From Tulasnella sp. 424 (lineage: Eukaryota; Basidiomycota; Agaricomycetes; Cantharellales; Tulasnellaceae), in NCBI GenBank assembly GCA_019633425.1, contig WSUB01000035.1, positions 186,001 to 250,000 of the forward strand: a stretch of DNA of 64,000 nucleotides. Direction: 5' to 3'. Each line of letters begins with the position of its first letter. The first letter of the stretch is position 1. The translations under genes were made by a program, and so were the position numbers. The notes under the pieces were generated by a model, which worked only from the letters and a program-made list of their open reading frames with translations, was not told the DNA's origin and did not search any database. This document shows positions 24,404-35,719 of this stretch, in pieces.

Positions 24404-24896
24404 AAAGGCTTGGTGTTCTTTCGCATTTACACTACAACACATCCTACTGATTACTCCCTTTTCCGGATGAGCTTTTGGCTCCTACTCTCGACATTTGCTC
24501 GATCGACTCTCCCGGCATGTCTACCGCCTCCAGCCCACGACTTGCTGTTCAGCGGCCCGGCTTTTACCGTGTTTGTTCTATCGATGAGATCTCGATCGAG
24601 AAAGTCGGGTCGCTATAATGGGAAAGATGTGCGAACCATTTCGTGGGATCCCCCGATCGGACATGCTAATATAACTTTCTCTCGCCTGTAGGTAATTCGG
24701 AGCGTTTTTCCTCTAGTCTCTGCGCAAGAGCGCGTGCCTGAGAGAAGCGCAATCTGCCGGAGGGAACATCTGTGATATTCGGGGCTAGTGTGTTTCAGCC
24801 ACGAGGCCGGAAGATGACCCCTTTTGTGTGCAAGTCACCTCCCACGATCTCTCCCTCCCCGCTCTGTTCTCCCCTCCCCCAACGTCGCTCGAGCCC
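24404..24896. other. intergenic spacer, array copies 4-5
   Basis: No gene is seen. A weak version of the shared upstream element lies at about 24755-24775. Confidence 0.45.
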
Positions 24897-27553
24897 ATGT
24901 CGTACGGACCACCTCCTCCGTCTTATAACAATGTACACGCTCCTACACAGGGATCGCTTTCGAGCAACCTGTCTCTTGAGCCTCTTTCTTTAAGTGATGG
25001 ATCGGCACAATTCGGTCCACCACCGAGCGCTAATTTCCCTCAGCGCGGTATCGGCGCTGGCCTCGTTCGCTCCCCCTCAAGGCCACTTCCAGCGGTGCCG
25101 CCTACTAGTCCACACCCATATCCTGCAATGGCTCCTATCGATGATGCTCCAGAGTTACCGTCGTCGGATCCGTTCCCCCCACCCGAACCGATCCCGACTT
25201 TTGGCGGTCCACAAGCACCACCACCGCAGCCGTCGCAGCATCCGGAGTCCGGTGGCACACCGAGTCCACCTGTCCGAAGACCGGTTCCAATTGACGAACC
25301 TTTTGATTCACCCGGGCCAACGAGATTCGAGGTCAGACGTTCGTTCCCTCCCCCAACCGAAGTCCTCAGGAATGGAGGGTACGGCGGTCCGACTGGAGTG
25401 CAACCTGCAAAGTTTGATGAGAATGATGACTCGCTGCCAGGTGAGCATTCTAGTAGATTTTAAAAATCCTGACGCTGAGATTTGTATTCCGAATGGGCCG
25501 GAAGATCTCCCACCTGGAAACCGCTCAAGAATCTCTCCACGTCCCCAACAAGGGATTGGCCAGCTACCGCCGCAGGATCTTCCATCTCCCGGAAACCAAC
25601 CCCCCAACAACAACAACGATACCAGCAGGCCACCGAGACTTAACCCCGTTGACGTGCCTCGAGAAAGTCTTGCGCTCAGTTGGTCCTCGTCTAGTCCACC
25701 GCCAACTCAAGTCCAACGGAACAACGCTGTATATCATAACCCCCCACCACCCGACTTGCCTGCGCCAGCGCCCAGGGTGTTCTACCCTCCTCCAGCACCA
25801 CAAGGACAAAACAAGGACAACCAATTTAGTAACAGACGTCGTGGCAACGCGAGCGCCCCTGGCCAAGCGTTCAACGATTTCAACGATGCATTAGCAAGAC
25901 GCCCACCAGGTCCAGCACAACGTGATACTCCACAACGTACTCCACAGCGTACTCCACAACGTACTCCTCCGCAGCATGATCCTCCACTACGTGATCCTCC
26001 ACCACGTGATCCTGCACAACGTACTCCTCCACAACGTGACCCTCCATATCGGCGCACACAAAGAATCCCTGTAAACGTCCACCCTTCTCTAGACGAGGCT
26101 GATGAGTGGGGCGAGGCTACTCGACCTGCTGTCGGGACGAGCTTGGGACGCCGGAGTCCGAGTCCTGTAGCATCGACCTCGAAAGGCCATTCCAACGAAA
26201 CTCGTAACTCTTACAGAGCGGAGGGCAGTGGATGGACACAACAAGGGGACGATTTTCCGGGGCAGTTCGACAGGCCACCCCCAGTTCCTCGCAAGGAATA
26301 TAGGAAAGGTATGTGCGCTGCGGCATATCTGAAGTCAGGTGGAGGCATGCTGACCACCCCGCTACGTTTCAAAGGCTTCTACAGATTGTATAGTAAGTAA
26401 ACACGTTGCAAATATGTGTTTTTAAGCTCTGAAGTAACACTGGTACTATAGCGCCGTCAGGAGCGTTGTTCTCGTGAGTGCATCCCCTCCGCCGGTCTCA
26501 TCGTCCTGTCTTTCTCTCTTCTTCTAAGCATCCGTTTTCCATGGCGTAGAGTTCATCCCATATTCTCCAACGACCTATCCCTAGGCTCGTTCGACGTCGA
26601 ACACGTCTCGCCTCCGCGTCTGGCTCAGAATTACATTTCCTACATCTGCCAACGAGAACACATTAAACCAGCCGGAATCAAAATGTACCTCACTACATCC
26701 CAACGTGGTCCAGAACTCGTGACGAGTCTGGACATGGTCATTTACATGTCACGTTCGGACAGGCACTGCGGCAGGGACATGAATCGGCCTTTATTGATTG
26801 TTGTGGAACCGGGCAATGAGCTTCCGGGAAGACGTTACCCGCCTCCGAACATGCTGAAGCGCTTGAAGGAACGAGATTTGGATAGTGATCTTCCTGGAGG
26901 TTAGTTTTGGGCGTGTGGCTTAAAGTGCATGGCTGACGAACTTGGTTCGACCCACAGCCTATTACCGGCTTTACGGTGAGTGGAAGTACCCGGCATCTCC
27001 CACCAGGAGTTCACTCAACTTTCACTACTTTAGGAACGTCTGCATCCATTAGAGGAGCACAACGTCCGATGCCATCGTACGTTGAATTCCCTTCCCTAGC
27101 GACTATCCTGTTCCGATAAATTCTGACCTTTTCTCCGACAACAGACAACATCCCCTCTACCGAGAAGACCCGTCCTTGTCAACATTCTTCGTTGACTGGG
27201 TACCCCCGCCACTCCGGGCAAAGGATTACATCGCCTACATAGCCGACCTCGAGGGAATCCACCCATCTCGAATTACACTATACCTCCGATCCCAACCCAT
27301 GGGCGGCGACATGATTCAAGAAATGGAAGCTGAAGAAATAAAGGACCAGGACAATTTCATCACTAAACGGACCGCGTCAGAAACATCAGATAGGATGCCG
27401 ATCATGGTCACGGTCGCATTGGGCACCGACGAATACGGGGATGTTGATTTAAATACCAAGGATACACCGCTGCCGATTTCCATCAGAGGGATGGCTAGGT
27501 CGTTGAGTAGGACTGTTTCGAGGGTTAGGAAACGTGAGTCGATCGCGTACTAG
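24897..27553 (+). CDS. array gene 5: the most diverged copy, with Arg-Pro repeat region
   Basis: Fifth paralogue. Exon 1 starts MSYGPPPPSYNN at 24897 and ends before GTGAGC at about 25441. A short intron of about 40 nt leads to exon 2. The Pro-rich part is longer than in copies 1-4 and contains a simple repeat (about 25920-26045) built from R-T-P-Q, R-D-P-P and related units. The family phrases are kept in changed form: R-P-L-P-A-V-P, R-V-F-Y-P-P, E-A-D-E-W and R-K-E-Y-R-K. The microexons read G-F-Y-R-L-Y and A-Y-Y-R-L-Y. Module A has H-P-I-F-S-N-D-L-S-L-G-S-F. Module B has R-A-K-D-Y-I-A-Y-I and H-P-S-R-I-T-L-Y-L and ends in I-A-Y. As the outermost and most divergent member it may be the oldest or least gene-converted copy. 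Confidence 0.78.
25920..26045 (+). repeat. in-frame Pro-Gln-Arg-Thr / Asp-Pro-Pro repeat
   Basis: Tandem imperfect 12-15 nt units (CCACAACGTACT and CCACGTGATCCT types) inside exon 2 of array gene 5. They code a basic Pro-rich stretch, likely disordered and variable in length between strains. Confidence 0.7.
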
Positions 27554-28155
27554 CTGTTGGAAGCGATGGAAGTGGAAAGGGTTTTGTCATTTATCACTTG
27601 GGGGTCTGCGGTCGTTCTCCACTGGAATGTTGATTCCTGATGACCGCCCGTAATGAATGTGTTTTGCTCGTCATCACTCTTGATAATGTGTTAGACAACG
27701 TGCGTGTCTGTGGATTTTAACCGCGGCTTCACTTTCTTCTAAAAGCAAGCTGGTACATGTCGCAAGTCATTGTTCGAGCCCCCGCTGCGAGCCCACAACC
27801 TCAGCAAATAAGCAATCTCCACCTAGTCGGAATCCCAGCACCAGGTATCAAGTCCGCGACATCAATTAGACACCGCGACCTTTTTAGACGGCTCGTGATA
27901 CCTAACCTTGCTAATCTATACCAGCACTCGGCAACCATGACGAGACGGTAGCATTTTGCGCGAAACAAAGCCATCACTATCTGGTTGAACGGGGCGTGCG
28001 TAACCAACGAAATTCTGCATTCCTGCTAAATTCTGCACTCGCTCCATTTCATACAAGCGTTTGAGGCGGGATCTGTCAATGGTTCTCTGCAACAGGGAAC
28101 TTGATTTAGATCTACGGACGGAAAACTCGGAGAAGAGCTCACGAACCAAGGCAGG
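27554..28155. other. convergent intergenic region
   Basis: Lies between the end of the five-gene array (+) and the end of the F-box gene (-). No gene is seen; it should hold both 3' ends. Confidence 0.5.
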
Positions 28156-29788
28156 CTACTTCTCTTGCCAAAGGATTAGATCCCCAGCACCGGTAACAGC
28201 TCCAATAGTTCCTGACAGAGGGCAAATGAGGGGAAACTTGAACGCTGCGACCGTTCTTGGAACGTTGCGGAAAATCTGGTAATAAGCATAGTGCCCATCT
28301 CCTCCGTTGTTCGGGCTACAGGAGATAATTCGTCCATCTGACAACAATGCGAGTTTCCGCCCCTCTACGGTTTCGGATGTGATTCGCGACGCGAATGATG
28401 TGGGGTGGAAAGCGGGAAGGGCCCGTTCTGGGTCATAGAGCTGCATCGTTTGAGTCACGTCATCGACGTCGTCAAGGCTGGGGCTGCCGACGGAACACAA
28501 ACGTTCTTCAGAAATGAAGAAAAAGGTCGTCTGCAGAGACTCGGCGTGCCAAAGAGTTGACCTGGCCTCGCCCCACGCCCGGAAAAGGGGTCGCCGTGGA
28601 TAACCGTACGGGAGATTCGCATCTACATCTCTCAATGGTATAGGGATCTGGTGCGTGAAATCCAGGTGTTCCGCTGACACAGAATCAAGAGCTGGTATCG
28701 GCCAAGGTTTCATGTGTGGCCGTCCAAAGGTGAAGATACAGCGGAGACTCTGATGCAACGCCGTCAGCCATGTACTCTGGCACCTGTGGTTAATCGAGAG
28801 AAGCCCCATGTAGCCCCCCTAAACCAACATCCTCGTAAGTACTTCTGTCTCAAAAAAGCCTACATTGAACCCACCATGTCACTTGGAACGAACGCGTGCA
28901 GGAAACCCCATTCACGACTGCGCCAGTCGACGACCAGATAAATGGCACCGCTAAAGGACCAGACTAGGAGGTCCCCCATAGTAACTGCATGTTGAGGCAT
29001 CGGGGCATACATGGTATATGGACCGCGGTTAAATTTCACCGATTGTACGAGCCTTAAGCGGAATCTTTCATCTGCAGATGGATGGAAGCTGTATATTTCC
29101 GCTGAAAACACTGGGTTGTAATGTCTGAGCATGGAATATGTGAGGGAAAGTCTCCAATATGAATACTCGATCAGACGACACGTACGGATAGTACTGGTTG
29201 TAATTGACGAAGATCAATGCCACCCCTTCTGCTTCGGTAGTAGAAGGTTGAACGAACAACGTGGAATGTTGGCGTTGAAGTTCTGTGGACGCCGCCAGAG
29301 CCAAATTTCTGGCCACTGGGGCGCGTATGTCCCAAATCTGAAGCAAACTTGAATCTGCCATCCAGGTCTGTACAACTAGCCATTGACCGCCGGGTATCAG
29401 CACCGCGTCTACATGGCGATCCCCGAGTTTGAGATGGACTGGTGTGCGAGTGGCCAACCGACGTTTAACGATGGCTGCTTGGAAGCGGTAGGGCCGAGTA
29501 ACGGCCCGTTTTAGTTCATCGAGGGACAGGCTAAGAATGTCGAGGCACAGAGATGGTACGTGATATTTGTTCGATAAATGACGTAGACGGTCTACCCAGA
29601 ACTGACGATGTCTGGACAACCCGCCGAGGCTCTTGCACGCCTAAGGAGGGGAACTATCAATAACTACACGGTTATTGCATAAACAGTTTAGTCACCATGC
29701 ATAAATTAACTGCATCTTTAGGCGTGACAAGGCGACATATATCGAGTAAAATTTCAACGGGAATATCCACCAGCGTCAAGGCGGCCAT
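28156..29788 (-). CDS. F-box protein
   Basis: Starts MAALTLVDIPVEILLDI at 29788. An intron after L-C-M (ATG|GTGACT, acceptor TTAG before GCG) restores the F-box: L-V-D-I-P-V-E-I-L-L-D-I-C ... A-V-N-L-C-M-A-C-K-S-L. F-box proteins link substrates to SCF ubiquitin ligases through Skp1. The long C-terminal part has beta-rich, WD-like pieces (for example L-L-Q-I-W-D-I-R-A-P near 29330) but no clean repeat series that I can count. A further intron follows S-D-M at about 28880 and resumes G-G-Y-M-G-L-L. The last exon runs to the stop at 28156. The F-box gene at the right edge has a similar layout. The substrate is unknown. Confidence 0.78.
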
Positions 29789-30491
29789 CGTCGGTCGCAG
29801 ATGGAACTTCTCCGCTCCGTGGGAATCCCAAGGTCCACACCGCGTTCCGTAACTCTCCGCTGACGATTGACCTTGTGCGCTGTCTGAACGACGAACCCCG
29901 GCTCTCCAATTCCGAAATGGTACCGCAATTAAGAATAGCATCCGAGGTACGTGTCATGAAGGTTCGAAGCCTAGCCCTTAACCAAGCATTTTCCCACTGG
30001 AAGAACAGTTCCTGATCGACCCATGATCAACCCGAATGCATCGGATCGCTTTTCAAATGCGCCGCAGCAGGTATCTGAACTTCTTAAACGTCCCATTTAA
30101 GCCTCTTTCTCCGACTCTCCCCCCTCTCATTGGCATGGATGAAGCCGCGGCTTCCTCTCCAACTTAAAGACTGAAACAAGAAGTTGAGAATCGAGTTATA
30201 GAGTCCAAGGAGTGATCACAAGAGCATTCGTCGACAATATTTACGGACCGCAGCTCGCTCAAATGGGCGTTGCTGAAGAGACGAAACGTCGTCGTCGCCT
30301 TTTAACTAGGACCCGTTAAAAGCACGGAATTTCGCCGATTGCGCTTCTCCCGTTACCCAAACGTAGCGACCGTTTCCCGACGGGCCGACCGGCTCCCCAG
30401 CATCCGTCCAACACTATATTTAAAGGCTCCCAAGCCTTTAGATGGGGGTTCCAGCCAACCACCTTCCTGCAAACATCCTTGGCAAAGCAGC
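29789..30491. other. divergent intergenic region, pectinesterase 1 promoter
   Basis: Lies between the 5' ends of the F-box gene and pectinesterase 1. The stretch from about 30075 to 30491 is nearly identical to the upstream DNA of pectinesterases 2 and 3 (from about 32875 and 36985), so it is the promoter segment carried with each duplication. Confidence 0.6.
30415..30424 (+). promoter_or_regulatory. TATA box of pectinesterase 1
   Basis: TATATTTAAA, 68-77 nt before the ATG at 30492. It is conserved in position in the two other intact copies. Confidence 0.65.
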
Positions 30492-32527
30492 ATGAGACTT
30501 GGCATCTTGGGTTTGATTGTCTTCCCTTACTTGGCAGCCGCCACGGTACCCTTGTATGGTATGTACATATTCTTACAACGGTATATCATATTTCAGAGGG
30601 CTAACTCCGAGTAGGGCAATGCGGTGGCCTCACATACACCGGCGACACTGATTGCGTGGCGGGTGAGTAAATCAAGTAATCGAACGACATGTCAATATAT
30701 TAACCCTCTTGTCATAGGTGCTGTTTGCCAATACGCGAACGACTGTGAGTGTTCTGTCTGTAGTCCTTTCGGTGCTCCGCTCATTACCTCGCTACTTTTC
30801 TAGACTACTCCCAAGTACGATACGTACCGTGCGCCAATTGCTATGACCGGCTGCTAATGATATCCTCATGTCTCCGCAACTTCAGTGCGTTACTGGCACA
30901 GGTAAGTGTACTTCATCTACTACGAGGGTATCTCCTCAAACCAACTCTTTTTCGAAGCATCGACTACTGCCACTACGACGACGACTTCCAAGACTTCAAC
31001 AACCACGTCGAAGACATCCTCCACCACCACCACCAGCAAGGCCACAACCACTACAACCACTACAAAGTCCTCAACGACTACAACCAAAACGACCACCTCG
31101 TCCGGTTCGTCTTCCACCGTTCCCGCTGGAGCAATCACAGGTCGGTGGCAGAGAAGAAGTATCATGTCCTCATAGCTAACCCTCTTCGTATCCCAGTTGG
31201 CAAGAACGGGGAAGGCAAATACACCACCATAACCCAGGCGCTGGCAGACACATCCAGGTAGGTTTCATATCTAGATCCACGGTCGTTCGTTCGATTGACT
31301 TTACCCCAAACACGGTGCACAGCTCCATCATATACGTCTATGCCGGTAACTACACGGAGCCAGTCGTCATTTCTCGGTCTGGAATCACTATCTACGGTCA
31401 AACCTCGAATAAGCTCTCGTATAGTAAGAAGCCGTCTCTCCGGTTTCAGCCGTAGTCACTAACCTAATCCATTATAGGCTCAAACACTGTCACCATTAGT
31501 GGCAACAATTACGCCGGAGCCGCAGGCAGTGACGATGCTAGCGGAACTGTTCGAATTCGTGCGACTGGTGTCAAGCGTGCGTTCTTCTTCTCTCTTTTTG
31601 TGATTTCTCGCAAGCTAATGTATGGAATACATTTCTGCTCCCAGTTTACAACCTGAACATCGAGAATACCTTCGGAAAGCCGATCGACCAAGCCCAAGCT
31701 ATCGCCCTCTCTGTCTATGCTGGGACTTTCGCTTGCTACGCGTGCCAGATCCGCGGCTATCAGGATACCCTCCTTGCAGAAACCGGAACGCAATTCTACG
31801 GCAAGTGCCTCATCCAAGGCTCAGTCGACTTCATCTTCGGTCAAACGGCTTCCATTTGGATCACTGGCGGAACTATTAATACCGTACGCTCTAGACTCCT
31901 GCACTGCGTGGCAGCCCTTACTAAGCATACATATCATCTACATTATAGGTCGGAAGTGGCTCTATTACTGCCAGCGGTAGGTCCAGTGCGGACTCCAACT
32001 ACTACGTTATCGACTCTACCACCGTCACTGGTTCTGGCTCCGTCTACCTTGGACGTCCATGGAGGTAAGAGCAATCCCCTCGACTAACTTCCGTGACAGT
32101 TTGTTGACGCCTCACTCGTAGTGACTATGCTCGAGTTATCTTCCAGAACTCGGTGAGTTGGAGTTGATTTCGGACCTCCGAGATAAGAGAACTCAAACCA
32201 GATACAGAGCCTTGGAAGCAACATTGTTGCCGCTGGATGGAGCCAGTGGAGCTCCAGTACCCCAAACACTGACCATGTTACTTTCGGAGAATACAACAAT
32301 TCTGGGTGAGCACGATCGTCGTTTGTCAGGTCATGTATCTGGGCTCACACCTTGTTGTAGATCTGGCGCATGGAACTCTGCCCGTGCCAGCTTCGCTACC
32401 AAGCTCAGCGCTGGTATTAGCATCACGTATGTAGCTTGGAGATCTGATTCCCCGAAGGTCACTAACCTTATTGTCATGCAGCACCGTCTTGGGATCGACC
32501 AGCTGGATTGACTCCGCTTATCTCTAA
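30492..32527 (+). CDS. CBM1-pectin methylesterase 1 (CE8)
   Basis: A secreted pectinesterase that removes methyl esters from galacturonan. About 15 exons, several very short. Signal peptide MRLGILGLIVFPYLAAATV. Then a fungal cellulose-binding CBM1 rebuilt across five exons: L-Y-G-Q-C-G-G-L-T-Y-T-G ... C-V-A-G-A-V-C-Q-Y ... Y-Y-S-Q-C-V, with the usual Cys pattern. Then a Thr/Ser/Lys linker (about 30957-31140), likely O-glycosylated. The CE8 domain starts K-N-G-E-G-K-Y-T-T-I. Catalytic residues are present: Q-D in R-G-Y-Q-D-T-L, Asp in G-S-V-D-F-I-F-G, and Arg/Trp in L-G-R-P-W-R. The tail G-S-T-S-W-I-D-S-A-Y-L ends at TAA 32525-32527. The frame is intact after splicing. It is almost identical to copy 2, so the duplication is recent or maintained by gene conversion. 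It probably acts on plant cell walls, with the CBM1 holding it there. Confidence 0.92.
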
Positions 32528-32667
32528 CTGTCTTCGGCCTCGTAAACTCGTTCGGAGAATGCAATCATTTGGCTCTTTGATACATGTGACCGTTTGAAAC
32601 CCATTTTAAGCCGCAAAGTGAGGGGCAGCATCCCAGTGGGCAGACCGCAAACACAACCAACACCAAC

Positions 32668-32870
32668 GTGGAAAGGAACGCTTTGCCTTATGGTCTCGAC
32701 TGGTTTCGAGGGTATTCAGGCTGGTAACTGGCACGACAGAGCTACTGGGGTGAGCGGGGTTACGCTGGACTACGCAGGGATGATTTCATACTTCTATCCG
32801 AAATACACCAGTCTCGTCCGTGCACGGGAGAGAGTTGATGGCAAACGATGGAGGGTTGGCAATGTCACGA
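32668..32870 (+). pseudogene. family S remnant S0 (internally deleted)
   Basis: After pectinesterase 1, the usual spacer (matching 35310-35450 and 39450-39590) jumps at about 32667 straight into the middle of the secreted family S gene, at the stretch coding G-F-E-G-I-Q-A-G-N-W-H. The first exons of S are missing. The remnant then stops matching S at about 32870, after V-G-N-V-T, and continues as pectinesterase promoter. It is not a functional gene. Confidence 0.75.
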
Positions 32871-33191
32871 GGAACTTCCTAGATGTCCCATTTAAGCCTC
32901 TCCGACTCTCCCCTTCTCATTGGCATGGATGAAGCCGCGGCTTCCTCTCCAGCATAAAGACTGACACAAGAAGTCGAGAATCGAGTTAGAGTCCAGTAAG
33001 TGATCACAAGGGCATTCGTCGACAGTATTTACGGTCCGCAGCTCGCTCAAAAGAGCGTTCCTGGGGAGTCGAAACGTCGTCGTCGGCTTTTAACTGGGAC
33101 CCGTTAAAAGCACGGAATTTCGCCGACTGCGCTTCTCCCGTTACGACCGTTTCCCGACGGACCGACCGGCTCCCCAGCATCCGTCCAACAC

Positions 33192-33201
33192 TATATTTAA
33201 A
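33192..33201 (+). promoter_or_regulatory. TATA box of pectinesterase 2
   Basis: TATATTTAAA, 68-77 nt before the ATG at 33269, as in copy 1. Confidence 0.65.
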
Positions 33202-33268
33202 GGCTCCCAAGCCTTTAAATTGGGGTTCTAGCCAACCACCTTCCTGCAAACATCCTTGGCAAAGCAGC

Positions 33269-35296
33269 ATGAGACTTGGCATCTTGGGTTTGATTGTCTT
33301 CCCTTACTTGGCAGCCGCCACGGTACCCTTGTATGGTATGTACATATTCTTACAACGGTATATCATATTTCAGAGGGCTAACTCCGAGTAGGGCAATGTG
33401 GTGGTCTCACATACACCGGCGACACTGATTGCGTGGCGGGTGAGTAAATCAAGTAATCGAACGACGTGTCAATATATTAACCCTCTTGTCATAGGTGCTG
33501 TTTGCCAGTACCAGAACGACTGTGAGTTTCTGTCAGTAGTCATTTCGGTGCTCCGCTCATTACTTCACTACTTTCCTAGATTACTCCCAAGTACGATACG
33601 TACCGTGCGACATTGCTATGACCGGCTGCTAATGATATCCTCGTGTTTCTGCAATTTCAGTGCCTTGCTGGCACAGGTAAGTGTGCTTCACTACTACGAG
33701 GGTATCTCCTTAAAGCAACTCTTCGAAGCATCAACCACTGCCACTACGACGACGACTTCCAAGACTTCAACAACCACGTCGAAGACATCCTCCACCACCA
33801 CCACCAGCAAGGCCACAACCACTACAACCACTACAAAGTCCTCAACGACTACAACCAAAACGACCACCTCGTCCGGTTCGTCTTCCACCGTTCCCGCTGG
33901 AGCAATCACAGGTCGGTGGCAGAGAAGAAGTATCATGTCCTCACAGCTAACCCTCTTCGTATCCCAGTTGGCAAGAACGGAGAAGGCAAATACACCACCA
34001 TCACCCAGGCGCTGGCAGACACATCCAGGTAGGTTTCATATCTAGATCCACGGTCGTTCGTTCGATTGACTTTACCCCAAACACGGTGCACAGCTCCATC
34101 ATTTACGTTTATCCTGGTAACTACACAGAGCCAGTCGTCATTTCTCGGTCTGGCATCACTATCTACGGTCAAACCTCGAACAAGCTCTCGTACAGTAAGA
34201 AGCCGTCTCTCCGGTTTCAGCCTTAGTCACTAACCTAATCCGTTATAGGCTCCAACACTGTCACCATTAGTGGCAAAAATTACGCCGGAGCCGCAGGCAG
34301 CGACGATGCTAGCGGAACTGTTCGAGTTTCTGCAACTGGTGTCAAGCGTGCGTTCTTCTCCTCCTTTTTGTGATTTTTCGCGAGCTAATGTATGGAATAT
34401 ATTCTGCTACCAGTTTACAACTTGAATATCGAGAATACCTTCGGAAAGCCAATTGACCAAGCCCAAGCCATCGCCCTCTCCGTCCAAGCTGGTACTTTCG
34501 CTTGCTACGCGTGCCAGCTCCGCGGCTACCAGGATACCCTCTATGCAAATGTCGGAACGCAATTCTACGGCAAGTGCCTCATCCAAGGTTCAGTCGACTT
34601 CATCTTCGGTCAAACGTCTTCGATTTGGATCACTGGCGGAACTATTAATACCGTACGCTCCAGACTCCTGCATTGCGTGGCAGCCCTAACTAAGCATACA
34701 TATCATCTATATTATAGGTCGGAAGTGGCTCTATTACTGCCAGCGGTAGGTCCAGTGCGGACTCCAACTATTACGTTATCGACTCCACCGCCGTCACTGG
34801 TTCTGGTTCCGTCTACCTTGGACGTCCATGGAGGTAAGAGTAATCCCCTCGACTAACTTCCGTGACAGTTTGTTGACGGCCTCACTCGTAGGGATTATGC
34901 TCGAGTTATCTTCCAGAACTCGGTGAGTTGGAGTTGATTTCGTACTCAGGGATAAGAGAACTCAAACCAGATACAGAGCCTTGGAAGCAACATTCTTGCC
35001 GCTGGATGGAGCCAGTGGAGCTCCAGTACCCCAAACACTGACCATGTTACTTACGGAGAATACAATAATTCTGGGTGAGCACGATCGTCGTTTGTCAGGT
35101 CATGTATCTGGGCTCACACCTTGTTGTAGATCTGGCGCATGGAACTCTGCCCGTGCCAGCTTCGCTACCAAACTCAGCGCTGGTATTAGCATCACGTATG
35201 TAGCTTGGAGATCTGATTCCCCGAAGGTGACTAACCTTATTGTCATGCAGCACCGTCTTGGGATCGACCAGCTGGATTGACTCCGCTTATCTCTAA
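33269..35296 (+). CDS. CBM1-pectin methylesterase 2 (CE8)
   Basis: Second intact copy with the same exon plan as copy 1. The signal peptide is identical. The CBM1 ends Y-Y-S-Q-C-L-A-G-T, where copy 1 has C-V-T-G-T. The Thr/Ser linker is nearly unchanged. CE8 landmarks R-G-Y-Q-D-T-L, G-S-V-D-F-I-F-G and L-G-R-P-W-R are all present; the stop is TAA at 35294-35296. Small differences from copy 1 (for example L-Y-A-N-V for L-L-A-E-T after Q-D-T) show it is a real second locus and not an assembly duplicate. Its role should match that of copy 1. Confidence 0.92.
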
Positions 35297-35719
35297 CTGT
35301 CTTCGGCCTCGTAATCTCGTTCGGAGAATGCAATCATTTGGCTCTTTGATGCACGTGACCGTTTCATACCCATTTTAAGCCGCAAAGTGAGGGGCAGCGT
35401 CCCCGTTCCAGTTTCAGGGGCAGACCGCAAACAAAACCAACACCAACACCAACAAGCTTTCAATTTCGACTGTCTACCAACGACAACACCATGACCCAAT
35501 CCTAGATAGGTTCAACAGCACACAGTGACCTCGTCTCAGCTGGCTCCAATGAAGTGTCGTTGTATTGGTCAGCTTTCCCGCATGGTTTCAGGTGACGTCC
35601 AACACTAAGGAAACCGCCGGCGTCGGCTACCCTGTTGAGAAGGCCGCGTGATCGTTCTTGCTGTGTTCCCATTAACATAAAATCCCTTCACCCCGCACAC
35701 TAGCTGCGTTTCACCAAAA

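Noticed and set aside
30920..31165. Valine-rich open frames on the minus strand in all three pectinesterases
   Set aside because: They are antisense readings of the Thr/Ser linker (ACC/ACG codons read as GGT/CGT); the + strand has signal peptide, CBM1 and CE8 support.
32594..32932. Open frame of 112 codons after pectinesterase 1
   Set aside because: A fusion of spacer, S fragment and pectinesterase promoter made by a deletion and a duplication breakpoint; not a gene.
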